Below are positions 11,604 through 26,369 of a DNA stretch of 64,000 nt, piece after piece. Source of the stretch: Anticarsia gemmatalis. Taxonomy: Eukaryota; Arthropoda; Insecta; Lepidoptera; Erebidae. The notes beneath the pieces were generated by a model. It had not been told where the DNA came from. It worked only from the letters and a program-made list of their open reading frames with translations, and did not search any database. The position numbers were made by a program, and so were the translations under genes. Location of the stretch: contig NC_134776.1 in NCBI RefSeq assembly GCF_050436995.1, forward strand, positions 14,735,001-14,799,000. The letters run 5' to 3'. Numbering within the stretch: position 1 is the stretch's first letter; each line of letters begins with the position of its first letter.

Positions 11604-14600
11604 CTTAAACTTAATATTACTAAATTCACAACAATCTTTGTATATTGACTTTAGACAATATTTTACATAAAATTTTACATAAAAGTATTTCATAATAGGC
11701 CGTCGCGGCATGAGAATGTAGAGTCGATCCGCTTAGAATTTTAAAGGACGCAAATATGATAAAACTCTCCATATAAAGTATTTTTTTAAGTGACCTTAAG
11801 CTTACTGTTATAATAATATTACTACGTATACTCTATATACTAACAGACTCCGATAGCCTTTGACAGCAACGTTAGAACTCGTTATAATCATTGTTTCATT
11901 TCAATGACAAAACACAATCGGTGACATAATACGGAACTGATAAAGAGGCTTGCTATTAAATCATAATTTTTTAACTAAACTTCTACAATATTTATGCATA
12001 GCTCTTCATATTCGAGTACTTAATCGTTCTTCAAATTAAAAACCATATTACGTTGAAAACTCAAAGAAAAACACATGCAGGCCATAAATTTAAAAAAACG
12101 GGGAGTACTTTATGCGTCGTAATATTCCTATACCTGTTCGTTTTTTAAATAAAAAAACGGTTTGCACGAACGTGTGTATCTCAAAGAAATTGAAAAAAAA
12201 ACGAGTTATCAGTGGCGGTATCTGGGCCGTGCGCAGTACTGATGCAAATAAAGGTGTGAACAGAATTCTATATTGCGATTTGTGGTATAGCCCGCGCCAT
12301 GTTTTATTATTACTCTTCATAATGTTATGGCTAGGGGTTATTGCGTACTTTATCGCCTTAATTCTAGCGTTATCGGTGTTTTTATAAGCAGCCTGTTATG
12401 ATATTAGGGTGGAAGTAGGTCATCCTGGGGAATACTTTGTAATATATCTCGTACTTCCACTTTTTTGATAACTTCAAGAGTACATTAATATTCTAGTCTA
12501 TACTTGGCGTAAACTAATTTCGTTTGATGCCTCGAATGTCTAAAAAGAAAAAGTAGAGTACCTATCATGAACTAAATTAATATTAAAACATACGACATAA
12601 TAAGAACAGATAGTTAGAAACGTTGATTGCAAAATAATAAGGTGTAGTAATTACAATAATTCTAGCGGTAACTGCAAAACTCAGTATTATTATAATACAA
12701 TAAGGCTAATTAGAAATAATTTTCGCAGATAATGATATAAGTAGATTATAGATTTTTTTGACAATCTGTTTCATTACTATATAAATATAAGTCTCCTGTA
12801 ATTTAATATCTGTCTTGCAGACCATCTATCTTGTCGCCCAGGCAGAAAAAATATGTATTGTCGCCATTGACTACCTGGCTACCTACAATAAATCTGAAAA
12901 ATAAATAAATATGCATATTTTATGATGTAATTTCTAAGTGTTACTCTAAATCAAAAGATGATCTCAAAACTGGATCTAGTTAGTCCGTTCAACCGTTAGA
13001 GTTTTCGCAACAGGGTGGGCGGTTGTGGTCACCTACGCATTTTCCAGTTTCGTGATTATAAAACATAGGACTAAATACCTATTATACATAGGGCTATAGG
13101 TAGATAATGTCTTATGATGCAAGTAACTCCTACGTGGAGGTGTCAATACCCGATAGCGCTGTTTTCTATCAGCGGATATACGGCTAGCGGTATGATTTCC
13201 CAAGCTCTCACGCGTTGTGCCACGGATTTGAAGATAAATAAATTAGTGTTTAATGAATTTCCATTGATCTTTATGAAAAGAGTGTTTTTTTTTGCTGCTG
13301 TATGCTGTATAAGGATTATAGTTATCGAAACCATAGAAATGTAATTGTATAGTCCTTTTTGAAATATAAGTATGTCTGTATATACATTGTTTCAAAGATT
13401 GCACGTGTCACTCACGTACGGATATTTAAGAAGAGACCAATCTTAAACAATCCGACAACGAAGTAGATTGTATTACAATATTTGAGTCGCGTACGTTTAA
13501 GTTTTAACTTTTAATAAATTCCTTTTCTATGTAAAGTTAAGTTACATTGTAATTTTTTCATAAATCATAGATTCCTCGGTGTACCTTCTCCGAAGTTGTG
13601 TTGTTTCACAGACATTTTAGAATCTCTGTTGTTTTTTAATGGCTGATTCATTCAGAGAATCCGATTGATGTTCGGAATTTAAATTTATAAAAAAAAATAA
13701 CAAGGAGCATTGGTAATATACTCACGTTTCTGAACTTTTTGGTCTGGACCTTTAACATAAGTAGGTCAAGAGCCTTACGATTTTATTTACTTGTAACTAG
13801 TTTGTTTGTTGTGTGGTGGTCGTGGGCTCTACCGAAATGTCCTCAGCGTCCGTGACACTCCGCCTCTATTGTTTGATATCTCAGTAACGACCCACGCTCA
13901 CGAATATCGTAACATTCAGTTATAGTGGGCGCTCACACTCATATTTGGTAGTTTTTAACCTTAAAAATGTACTTTTAATACTTTCTAGAAATGTAAGTGT
14001 CGTTGGCCGTTTTAAAACACCTTTTTGATCATAAATTATCTTGTCTTTAGAATCGAAAGCTAGGGCTTTCAAACTACACGGTCTTTATATGAGTTACAGT
14101 TTTGATTTTTATTGCATAGTATTTACAAAGATACACAGAGAGCTTTCTAACCTATGTTACCTATGCCTTAATTAAAAGTACTTTCCAATATTCCAAGTTT
14201 AAAGTGCCTCGAAAAAATCTAACTTAACCTGAACCGATTATGATAAATTTTACAGGTCTATTCTTCTTAAGCATTTTCAAACTAAGGTTCTACTTAAATT
14301 TGCTCTCAACTTGTACATAGGTATATCTTGCTTCGGAATTTAGATGTCGATAGTAGAATTAACAGGTCTTTAATATTTTGTAAGTGGTGTCGCAAGTGGG
14401 TAGGCAGAGAATTTATGTAGAATACGAAGATTAGCGCGGGCGCAGGTTGTGTAGGCCTGGCATTTCCGTTTTGTAAAACGACCTCGCCTCTATTGTAGGT
14501 TTGATACATGAGATTTAACGCAACACAGGATACAAGTATTTTTGTTCGCATCAGTAAATTAATATATCAAACGGATATCCATATCACATACCGGCTGCTT

Positions 14601-14790
14601 TTGACTTTTAGCCTAAACATTGCGATAAACTTTTTATCTCTAATGTTTTTGCAAGTGTTTTTTGGCGTCTACTAAAAAAAGCTTGACAAAACTGATAAGC
14701 TGAGAATTGTAAATAAATATCTACTATATTACTATAGTTATTTCACACGAAGCCTCGTGATTCCTTTGTGAATCCACAACGAACATAAAT
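11604..14790. other. gene-free stretch
   Basis: No exon is supported. The 91-residue plus-strand frame at 12112-12387 has a hydrophobic end but is opposed by an equally long minus-strand frame and lacks splice or promoter context. Confidence 0.4.
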
Positions 14791-15005
14791 ATGGAGACAT
14801 GTCGAGTTATATTGTATTTAATAGTATTTGTGCAGTCCACCTTGATGTTTCCTACACCAGATCAAAAAACTGGTCAGACGCTCGGGATGTTTGTGCAGCT
14901 TCCCTTAATGGCAATCTCCACTTGTCTTACCATGACGGCGCCTGTGTCCGTGGCTCCGCGCTGCACACTCACTCCGATTTAATTTTATTTTATTCTACAC
15001 TTTGA
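14791..15005 (+). pseudogene. possible secreted C-type-lectin-like remnant
   Basis: From the ATG at 14791 one frame gives a signal-peptide-like start (METCRVILYLIVFVQSTLMF). In the +1 frame the same stretch gives YTRSKNWSDARDVCAA, which resembles the W-x-x-A-x-x-x-C segment near the start of C-type lectin domains. The two frames could be joined by a single indel near the A-run at 14863-14870. No other lectin motif (EPN/QPD, WND) and no splice donor follows, so this is a weak call that may be coincidence. Confidence 0.2.
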
Positions 15006-15851
15006 TCGTATCTCCGTATATTATTTTCCATGTGAATTGCACATACTTGTATGTTTTCATTTTGAAGTGCTCGTAGTTAGTTGCGCTTACGGTAAACTAA
15101 TTGTGGGTTAAACATCAACATTTCGTAGATGGGTGGCCTCTTAGTGTTATTTGATCTGAACATCTCCGTGCTTAAAAAAGCACGTAAGAAGTCGGTACCA
15201 GTTGTTAATAGAGATAGCAGTTATTAAGCCATGTCAAACACCTATTATATTATTATGCATTAGAAAACTTTGACACTTTGTTAAACATTTAAAAATTTAG
15301 ATGGAGAACATTTCTGTACATCAGAGGCATACAATAGTAACTCCATTTTTTGAAAATATGCTTCTTGCACCATTGAAATCGCAAAAACCAGTTTCCACTT
15401 AATATTATACGACATTAAATCCTATTACATCTATGAAAAGAAACATCCAATGTACATAACATAAAATTCATTAATGTCTAACTGGGTATTGGGTAAAGTA
15501 CCTCAAAAGGTCATAATACTATTTACTTCTAAGCTTTTTTGTTTTATAAGTTAATGTTGAGTTACCTCTGAGGTACAGATTTTAAATTAATCATAACACC
15601 AAGAAGTCTCTTTACTTAACTAACATAAGTATTCGACATAAGTATACTGGCAGTCGATATTTTAATAAACTTCAAAGTTTATTTTATTACTTTTAAAGCA
15701 CGGCGAAATGAGGTTATTATCATTTATAGTATTTCACAGTGCGGACCACCACTTGTTACATCGCAAAACAACGCGCTCTCCTTTACTACTTACTGTCCGT
15801 ATTTGCAACATTGTATGAAGATTATAATTAAATGTTTCTTTTTGTTTGCAG
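15006..15851. other. gene-free stretch
   Basis: AT-rich sequence with nothing recognised before the exon-like block at 15852. Confidence 0.4.
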
Positions 15852-15898
15852 ATCTTACATATTAGGATGCAGCTTCGATGATCGTCTAAAAGAAGCGG
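15852..15898 (+). other. orphan exon-like block with strong splice sites
   Basis: A 47-base segment is preceded by the textbook acceptor TTTCTTTTTGTTTGCAG and followed by the donor GCGG|GTGAGTAG. The second frame is fully open and reads SYILGCSFDDRLKEA. Partner exons were not identified on either side. It could be an alternative upstream exon of pico, a relic, or chance. Confidence 0.25.
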
Positions 15899-16084
15899 GT
15901 GAGTAGTTTTCATTTATACAAGTAGGAAATAAATACTGAATAACAGATACACATAATTGAATATAAGTAATCAAGTAATTACCACTTGTTCTAACGGCGA
16001 AGGAAAACATAGTGTCGAAACATCGCATAGGTTTTTGAGAGTTCTTTAACAAAGCTACGCACAGGCAATTCTTGACGATACGCA

Positions 16085-16175
16085 AAGATTTCTCGGCGTA
16101 GTGGATTCTAGGTCCTACCCCCTCACTCAATCCGGGAGAAGACCCTAGCCCAGAAGTGGGACAGCAATTGGTTAG
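16085..16175 (+). mobile_element. LINE 3'-end fragment
   Basis: GGGAGAAGACCCTAGCCCAG followed by AAGTGGGACAGCAATTGGTT resembles the GGAGGAGACCCxTGCCCAGCAGTGGGACA tail I recall from the 3' ends of lepidopteran non-LTR retrotransposons. Only the 3' fragment is present. The element family is not certain. Confidence 0.55.
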
Positions 16176-19100
16176 AATTTGTATATTGCTTCTATCATTC
16201 TAATGTTACAAAACTTATAAGACAGCGCGTTGTTGATATTTGTCCAGAATGTAGGGAGCACGGTGTCACATAAAAACAAAGCTGTAATAGTTAATTAGTA
16301 TCGTTTAAGTATCGACAGTTAGAATGCACAGGTGAACGAAGGTGCCAGATAGCACCTCACTTGTCACACGTGCACTCGACAAATAACGGATGTATCCTCG
16401 TTCTTAATTAATATTCATCAAATAAACTCGAGAAAGTCCTGTTAGCGCGTTTCCACCGGTTATTTGAAAGTCCAATTACGGCACAGGCTTCAGTGCTTTT
16501 AGTGCGCATCGTGAATCGGGATTGAATACAAAGCTATTAGGGTGTAGCGAGGTGTGGTCGTCACTCGCCGGAGGGACAGCTGCTGCCTGCGAGCCTCCCC
16601 TCAAAGCGATGAGTCTGGTGGCTCAATTTAACCCTGAGTGCTCACTAATTCCATGGGCTCCACTCGCCAGTAAAACATTTTGATGAATCGACACGTCGGA
16701 CATGCGACTTCCATTTTTGCGTTGGAATTTTTGCAATTTGATCCTTATATTTGCGTCAGTCGCTGCATGTGAGTTTGTCACGTTGCCTCTGCCACGTATG
16801 CAGCTCGACATTCTACGAACTAACATTCTTAGATTGAATTACACAAAACATTTCTAGCTATGTGAATGTAATTGGAATCTAGTGATATGTATCCGATCAA
16901 TAACAAAGTGGAAAACATGTTCCATATGCATGATGTAAGTAATTAAACAGTCCGTAGAAATTAAAAGTTATTGAACAATATTAATGAGCGCTTTGTCCAT
17001 ATAAATAGAAACTTGCAAGCTGTAACCTTCACCGCGTACATAAAGTATAGTGTAGTATTATATCAATGATAATAATGGTATAAAGATCAAGTTCCAAGGA
17101 GTAATGCAACCAGTGCTATGCAGTTATGATATAAACGTTCAATACATTAGATACAGAACGCAGCCAATCACGGGCCTCTGTCATAATTATATCTAGCGCC
17201 GCTCGTCAACATGGTAAACATAATAAAGCAATGATGTCAACACTACACAAGTACACACTATACATATGTATGTATCATAACTACAAACACACTCTCCTTG
17301 ACTGTGTACTTGCGGTCTCCAGTCTCCACTGTAGGTACCTACTCCGATGCTCTTGTTGTCTATATTTATAGGCAATTTATTATAAATAAACAATTAAATA
17401 ACGAATATTATTAGACACAAGTTACTGATACCATGTTTGAATTGCCTATTATTTGACATAAGTTTAGCTAATTGGCGTTAATATACACATTTGTATGCCT
17501 AATAACATATATTAAGAGGAGCACACATACCAATTTAAATATGTCAAGTAGATTCATAAATGTCTTAAATGTTTGTCTAGCAATGTTTGATTTTTCTCTT
17601 CTGTTTTTTCAAGTATCGCTTAGGCCGACTAACGCGCATGAGCGACGAAATTAACATAGTCATTAATGTCGAGACATATATTTGCTTTCTATAATGTGTT
17701 GGAAGTTTTAGTCACGAGCGGCGGGAACTGAACAGATATGTCATGCGTCGCTGTATGCTTAACTGTGCACCGACGCAACACTCGTTTGCATCTTACTGCA
17801 TTTAGTCGCCTAACGGTGCATTGCCCTTTTTGGGATCGATCGTCCATTTGATTTACTATCTTTCCAACATTTACGTCTACTACCTTATGAGTGTAAATGT
17901 GTAATGCGCCGTCACTCTACCGGCTCTGCCGCCCAACCGAGAATAACAGATTTAGTGGTGTGCGACTTCGTCAAATACTATTCATCACCGATGAATGGTG
18001 TGCTGATACAACAATCGGATTTAATTCCGCTTAATAATATGCAAACGAAGCGAGCTCACCGGGGCGAGCGGCGACCCGGACGTGCTGGCCATCATTGTCT
18101 TGCAATAAAGGAGTCACTCCGTCAAACAATTTGGTGCGTTATGCAAACAGAGGGGAGAAACTGTTTCAGTGAGAGCTCCGCCATCCGGTCTAAATATAAC
18201 CGGGCGGAGACAGCTGGCGGCGCGGGGGTGCGGGGCGCGGCGCAGGACGTCGACCCGACCAACCCAGACCTTGTGCGCATTGCCGGAAGGAACGATGCCA
18301 CCGAATTCGCACCATTGTCCTGCTTTGTACATTGTCTTTGTGCTCATTCAATCTAACCTCTGCTCTAGAAGACGCGCCGCCACTCCGATGACGCTCGTTA
18401 TCTAAACGACCACGTCTTGAGTGGGAACAATTCGTTCCCGACCTCGATTCCCTATTATATAACACGAAATTGACAGGATTCGTAGCGCCGTAGGAAGTGA
18501 ATTCGCTTGGCACGCCACATCTGACCAGGATAGAGCAATTTAAAACAATATGCGCAAATACGCGGCAGAGGTCCGGTCAGCGCTCACTAGAGGCACTAGA
18601 ACGTGGCGAGGTATCGCTGCCCGCCTCCCGCTATGGGCACACGGGTTATTGTGCACTGTGCCTACACGCCAAAAACGTTCAACTCGTTAACACTCGATTA
18701 CGTGCACATGACGTTACAAAATCCATTTGCAGGTCAATAGCACCGTTAGTTGAAGGTCTTGGCCGCTAGCCGCCGAGCGCCGTCTCTTCCCACTCTTACT
18801 TCGACACCCACCCTCAACCTCTCTCCTTTATCCACGTGAATACTAACGCTTACATTCACGTCAAACCTCTGAGCCCTTCTATGACCTCGAATCAAACTGT
18901 GTGACTTTATTCGATTGTTCACTTTATATTTAGTTACACTAACTTTAAGGGTTATCACCCTATGCGCGATAAATAGAACTCTCTCACACACCTTCTTACT
19001 AAAGGTTTCTTATGAACATTATTTTATATTAAACAGTATTTTATAAACATTAAGTAAAAGTTTGCGAATTAGTGTCGAAGAGCTTTTAGACTGGCGGTAT

Positions 19101-22100
19101 TTTTTAGAAACCCAAATAACCCAAGACTATATAACTTCAGAAAAATCGTTTTAGAACCACCGGTACAGAACAAAGGTATTGATTGGGAGGACAATATGCG
19201 AGTTCGTTGAAATCCGCTGCAAGAGCTTCACAGATGGTGGTATTCGTGCTTAATTGTTCCTGTATTCAACCACCGACGATATCTAGTTACACTAATATAA
19301 TTTGATTCCGTCATCTACAACTGTAACTGCGTATAGTCCGACAAATCAGTCGGAATTAGTAGCCCGTGTTCATTCTGGTTTAATGTTCCATATACTTGCA
19401 CATAATTAGATCTCAGGGCATTGTTATTCTCGGACCGAATCAATCTGGAATGCGTTACATGCACACGTTATGTAGTAAATGAATATGCAGTAGGTAAGTC
19501 ATAGGTATTCAATGTCGCTTATTAAGTACATAAGTACCATGTGGCGCAAGGCACGGTTTGTACTAAGTATTTACTTAACTGCGTGCGTTATGCAAGGGGA
19601 ATGTTGAACGTTTCCCTTCATCAACTGTGCGTAAATTATAGGAGAACGCACGGCTCCCGTAATACGTTTAAACGCCAATATAATTCTTCAATCACTTGAT
19701 GCCAGGCGTTTCAAATTAAATTTCCACTTTCTAAATGTTGTATCCCATTCTAAACATCTAACAATAACATTTCCTTTTAAGTAGTTTAGGGGATAAAGTA
19801 GGGGTAAAGGTTGTCTCAATATAGTTTGTATACTGTATAGAAAACCAAGAATTATCTAAATACAATATTTTATCGGTCATGTATTATGCTCAAATGTCTA
19901 CTGGACTACAGCGATTTACAGAAAACTTTTTCAATATTTTCCTAAAGAATAATGTTACCATGCTTTGTACCACGTATGTTAACAGGTAGTAAGAAATACG
20001 AGTGGAGACAAGCTGGTTCAGCGGTGAGCGTATGAGCGTGCACTTCCATGCGGTTAAACGTGTTGTCTATAGATCGCAATCGTTCATGCCGCTCAGGTTG
20101 CTATCGTGTCGCCTACGTGCCCGTAACTCGTTTCTTTGCCACACAACCATTACACCGACGTCTGGCCTCGCCAAATTAGAAAATTCTTGCGAAATATACG
20201 TAAATGTAAATCTCACTGTATGCATTTTTGGGTTTAAATTTATATATATTTCAAACTTTTTGTCTCAAATACATTTTATGCAATCTAGGTACTCTCTCTA
20301 CGAGTTTCTAGTATCTTATTTCCTGTACTACAATAAATTATCTACGGCTGAAATAATTAATTGAAAATAATAAATACAAACTTTAAACGGACATTCAAAA
20401 CTTATCTGTTTACGTACTCTTAATCAGACTACAGTTTTGCCAGTGAACACTTTATCCCCAAGTTCGTCCGATGGATTGGAAAACCTTTTCAAACTTATAA
20501 CTTGTTTAAATTTAATTCGCTCGAAAAGATCTCGCTGAAGGGAATACGTAGCAAACATCGGTTTCCACTCAGAGAATAATACAGTTGAGCACCGTCTCTC
20601 GGACATCGTCTCGTCATTTAATTAGCGTTACGAGTTCAGCCAGATGGATCGTGAATCAATCTAAGAAATCAGATCGGCAGATCTCGACTGGCCGAGCGGT
20701 TTTATTGTGAGAAAAGCGAATTTTCCGAGTTGCAGTGGCAGGTGGTGCAGCCGGCGGCACCGATCAATACCCCACCGAGCCCTCCCTCGCCGTCCCCCTC
20801 CGCCGCGCCACCCCGCCACCCTCGCTCGTTGCACCAACCACCTACAATAACAGGGGGAAATAAAAATATCACTAGAATTTAGCACGTGTCTTCTGTCTCT
20901 TGAATTTTTTTTTTCGAGCTTTGCAAGCGTCTTCCGTTCGATTTCTAGCGTAAAGCTATGGAGATTTGATATCGGATTTCCATACTTTGTTCCAGTTTCT
21001 TCTATTATTATTATTAAAAAATAATATTAAAGTATGGAAACATCTACAAAATACTTATTATAAGTCGTATTAATAAATTAGTAGATTTATACATCACAAG
21101 CAACGGTTCATAGACATTTGTTTTTTACCGTTTTTAATTTTATAATATAATTATTTACATATGTACTTATTTTATTTTTATAATTATTTTCATTTCTCCA
21201 TATTTTCTGCAAAGACATTCACGGACGCCCTTACTCCTTTGAAATTACAGAAAGTAACAGTAGGAAACAGTTGTCTTCTATCGGCTAAGGTCTCTTTGCA
21301 ACAAATATTTATCAACGCAATATGAAACACTGGCTTCAAAAAAGAACAATATCTTTTTACTAACGTATTAAAAACGGTTTAAAAAATATGTTCATATTTT
21401 TGTAATAAATAAAAAATATACTATTGGTGCTGTTCAACCGTTAATATAATTTGAATCAGAATTTCATTAATTGTTAACAAAAAATAAAAAAATCCAATTA
21501 AGTGCATATTTTCGAACTGATATTGAAACATTCATCTGTGTTCAAGTGCGTTACGCGAGACTGGGTTCATATCTCGTTTGTTTGGTATGTTTTATCCATA
21601 TTCGTATTATTTGTGGTACATTCAGCAGTATAAACTTATATTTGTATGTACTTGTATGATATGACTGTGTCCGCCGTCTGTGTTTACGAGCCCCATAAGC
21701 CCAGAGGCAATAAACACGAAATCAACCCCTGAAATTACGTAACATTTTTTTCAGAGATTACCATACACGTTTGCGTTGCTTGAGTTCACATAAATAATAC
21801 GTGTAATTCTATTATAATGACATCTCTTTGTTTACAATTTTATTTACTAATTCCGTCCTGAGAATCTACCAAAAAATAAGGCAACGTTAATATGACGGTA
21901 CTTTGAAAATTTAAGTCTATTTGTCAACTCGTTCGCTTCCAACAAATACTCTAGCAAGCTTGAATGGGCCGTCTGAAGTATTTGATAAATATATAAAAGT
22001 CTGTAAAACTCCTTCAATAGCTGGCTGAAATGATAGGTCGGTAATAGTTTAAAGTGCATGTGCAAGTGGTCTACAAACAGGGCACCGCAGGAGGGGTCAG

Positions 22101-22574
22101 GATCGATGTTCATCATTTAGTTAAATAATTTGTTGGTTCACCTCCCTTAAAATGGGGGAAAATAATGTTAGACTCGCCGCTGCAGGCACTTCATGCGCTA
22201 AGCTCATCGTGCACTATAATAGTCTCTATTGACTGAATTACGCGTAGTTACCTACAATACGAATTTCGTTAGCTTCGACCGAAGTAGATGCAATATTTTG
22301 AGCGTTTTAGTGTCAGACCATTTAGCACGGCCCGTTTATATTAATTATTGAGCGCAACGCACGTATATGAGTCATATAACGATCGTGCAACTTGCTGTAC
22401 GCTCAATGTGAACGGTAAACAAACAATGAAGGATTTCCTACGGACTGGCTAGATATTGTAGAGTCAATAATGCTCTTAGTGAGTCTATCTGCGGTGACTG
22501 CGCCGTGGTAGATAACTGGCCAATTTAATTTGAAATTGCTACAGGATCTCGTTTACACTGAAATAAACTTAGAG

Positions 22575-22650
22575 CTAGGTGCATGTGCGTGGTGTCGTGC
22601 GGCGCGCGGCGCGCCGTGCGGCGGCGTGCGGCGCGCACACGTGGGGAGAT
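22575..22650. other. alternating CG-rich tract
   Basis: About 75 bases consist mainly of GCGCGC/GTGCG alternation (GTGCGGCGCGCGGCGCGCCG and its continuation). It has nested palindromes and purine-pyrimidine alternation that could extrude or adopt Z-form DNA. The CpG density is far above the surroundings and suggests an unmethylated regulatory site. No gene is seen. Confidence 0.45.
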
Positions 22651-25600
22651 TACAGCGACTGTGGAACAGGAAGCAATAGCGGATGATCTTACTATCCTGA
22701 ATTCACACACGAGTTCATCTAAAATAGAAACAGAGCGAGTGTGCTCGTGAAAGCGAAAACAGACCCGATTATGCTCACTTAAATATAACGAGAATTATAA
22801 GTTTATCATTGTAACAATGAAAGTCCTCCTGAGCGTACCACGCACTGTAATAAGTACTGATACTGAGTGGAGTGCGTGGTGTTGGGGCGCGAACAGTGGC
22901 CAGTCGTAGCGGGTGGCTTAAGCTCGCGTGCTCGTATGAATTGTTCTGTACTAATAGCCTCAAATGGCTCGTTACGCTCGCAACTCGCTCCTCGGAGGAA
23001 TTCATTTTAATTAAGACCCCACTCTCCCCGAGTTATGAAATTCCTTGTTATTCAGTGCTCCGACATTATAAAATATGTCGTCGCAGAAGCGATAAATACT
23101 CGATTGCTTAATACTATGCCGCTGCTATTTGCACGGGCTTTCCCGATCTGTACCGGTTTATTGAATGAAAATTATTTTAACTAGAAATCGTGCTCTATCA
23201 CAAATCAAGTTTCAATCTACGTATTCCTTTCTATTTCTATAATGAACGGAGTATAATTAGGTACATTATTTATAATGACCAAACGGGTAGGTAATATCAT
23301 TTTCGACTAATAATCTAAAATGATTGAATTGTTGATTCAAAACTCATAGGCGATCAAAGAAATGAAAATTGCTGAAGAACAATAGTAAAGTGCTCGACGA
23401 GCCATGATCATAAAAAGAAACAATAAATTTTATCTTTGGATGTGATATTGAGTAGTGAGTTCCTATAGATATGAGCGCCATTGCTCCATAGAGCGGAGCG
23501 GAATCGTTCAGTGTTCCCACTCGGACGTGGGTTACATTAGCATCGCACACTTAACTTGGTGGCGTTTGACTGCGACTTAAGCCTAAAATCCCTGCTCTCC
23601 AGACTTGGGTTTCCGCCACATCAGTGTTCACTTGTAAGTAGGCGTCTGTTCTGCTACACGTTGTGTCGAGCGCGGTAAGGGCAGAGGCGTTACTGAAGTG
23701 TCTAAAATATGCGTCGTCACGCGCACAACACGGCCCAAGCTTTCGCACCTACATCACACTATGGACACGGGCCCATTGTCTCGCAACATTAATGACTAGT
23801 AAACCGCGTGTTATATTCAAATAAATTGTTGCGATAATAAATACTTACAAGAACGCCTTTATTCTGAAACATTCGAGTGTTGTACCGGCGCGCCACGTTA
23901 TCGAGGGGTGACGCAATCACGCGACTAATTTCTCAGTTCACATTTCCCTTTTATGTTCCGTGTTATTTGGATGATAGTTTAGAAAAGCAAGTATAAATTA
24001 GCAGTGTTGATTATTTTAGTGTTGGTAGTGGTGTATAAGTGTAGTTGAGGCCAACGTCCGTGTAGTATCGTCAGCACGGCGCCGCAGTTTGATGCGGGCA
24101 GCGCCACGCGCGGCTCTGCGCCAGAGAGGGGAGACTATGTTAATAGTCGCCTCAACAGACTGGAATTTGCTCTATATTTGGGCAGGGCGAGCACCACAAG
24201 TACCGACCGTCTTTAAACTCGCACCTCTACCTGACTGACTTAACTACGCTTCGCACGTATCATTTAAGATGTAGGGGCTTTATTTGTTGTTCATAGTACA
24301 GGGTCACCGTATTACTATGTTACCCAAAGGACTCTATCAACATGTTGTCAATGCAACCAACCAAAAGTAAATAATTATTTATCATGGAAACTAATAGAGC
24401 ATTCAAGTGAGCACCAGTAAAATCGTAGAGCTTAACATTTAAAGCACCACTTTCGATGTGAACATGATGAAGTAGCAAGTTGAAACTTACAAGTAGAACT
24501 AAATAGAACTATTTCGGAGGCAGTAAAACGTAGCGTTGCGCCAATGCATGACGAGGTATGCAGCCCATACGCGATGTTTGGTGTTTACATTCTATGCAGT
24601 TTACGGGTTTAACCGAAGCATTTTTACGACTTGAACACACATTTTATCGGAAAAGAGTTGGCCGCGAGCGGTGGTTATATTTCACACATATTACACCAGT
24701 ACTTTTAACATGAAACAGTTTTTTGCTGTCGTAAATGTCTCAATTACGAAATTGCTATGAACATGTCTACAAGCCTCCTACAGAACGATAGTCGATGACT
24801 TTATAAAGTGTTCTTGACCGAAAACCTTACGGCCGTCATTACGCCGATATCATAACTGCAATCTCGGCTGAATGGTTTTTTGATTTATTAAAGAGTTTGA
24901 TTTATAATTAACGGTACGGAGACTACTGACCTTTACTTTTATGTTCGCTTTTATAATAACTGATACGACAGAATGCTCATAACGCGTTGATGGGATATTA
25001 TATAAGAGTTTTGACATTGGTAATCAAATCTCGGCATAGGTAGCGGCTCTACGTGACAGCCATATCAATGTTCACTTGACGCAGGCAATAGGAATATATC
25101 AGCATAATATGAGTGTTATTATTTTACAATAACATAACACTAGCTCTAAACGGACTAGGATTTGAATTTCACTGTTGTTGCAAGTTGCAGTGTTTTGCAG
25201 CGGCCACACGCAAGTGTAACTGTAAACATTACCTACTGAATGTTGAAGTACCGACGTAGATAACGTAAGCAAATTCTTTCTCGTTTATTCTAGTAACTGT
25301 GTAATATAAGTCGTTACTAACTACTCTATTATTAATATAATAAAATGTACATAGAATCGTTTTGATATTACATTACGGAGAAGTAATTTAATTGCAATCA
25401 GATCCCGAGATTCTGAGGCAACGTTGCAGTTAGTTGTCAAACTCCAAACTCCCGTTCAATATCATGAGTTGTAAAAAGTGTTTTGATATGAACATTACAG
25501 ACTGACATGCACATGTGTATATTAAAAACCAATAATTTCATTAGAAACTTTAGGTTTTTATTGCGAATCTTTTTAGAATATACCCACATAATAATGTTCT

Positions 25601-26369
25601 TTCTCACCCACAGTTTTACTCGATCGAGTCGTAAGTCGTAGTCATAGCTCGATCTAGTCACCTTCTATACGATAGTTCCCTTCAAGTTATGGGTTTTGCG
25701 GTCCACACATTGATATTTACTTACTCGAGTAAAACTATCGAGCACTATGATTCCCACATTTCTTGAATTAAACACTCGGCACAGTTAATTTTACAGTCGC
25801 GGTATTCATAAACTTTTCAGACAGGTTGTAAAACGTTTGCTCGTCGGCAGGGTGCAGTCATTCATAGTTGGAATCAATGTTAAAGTTACGCTTACTACAT
25901 GAACGTAACGTAAGTACATAGGTATAAAACATCGCGTAGTGTGCGTATTGATCGAATCTCCGGCGTACAACGTATCACCGTAGTTCACCGTCCACGTGTG
26001 AACGGCCAGATGAATATAAAAAAACCAATTTACGTTTTTATTAAAACCTTTATTCGTTTTAATTGATTCCGTAGCGAAAATAAAGGACGTTAAATCGATG
26101 CGAATAATATTTAATATACATACTATTACATTTACCTGATAATTAAAACATATATGTACTTACTTACCTAGTTACACGTTATTTAACTGCCCCTTTGCTA
26201 GGCACGGTGTCTTATTAGAACTTGTTTGGTTAGATCGTCATAACGCTGATCAACGATTATTTAAACTCTTTAAAAAAACTCAATTCAGAAGATTCGCTTA
26301 TAAAAACAGAAAAAAAAAACATATGCAAAAATGTCCTGCAATTGTTTTTCGCAACAACGGCAAATTGAT

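Noticed and set aside
12112..12387. 91-residue ORF with a hydrophobic end
   Set aside because: Opposed by a similar minus-strand frame at the same place; no promoter, splice site or motif.
17904..18356. 150-residue ORF, plus strand
   Set aside because: Lies in a GC-rich island open in several frames on both strands, has no domain-like composition, and no splice or initiation context.
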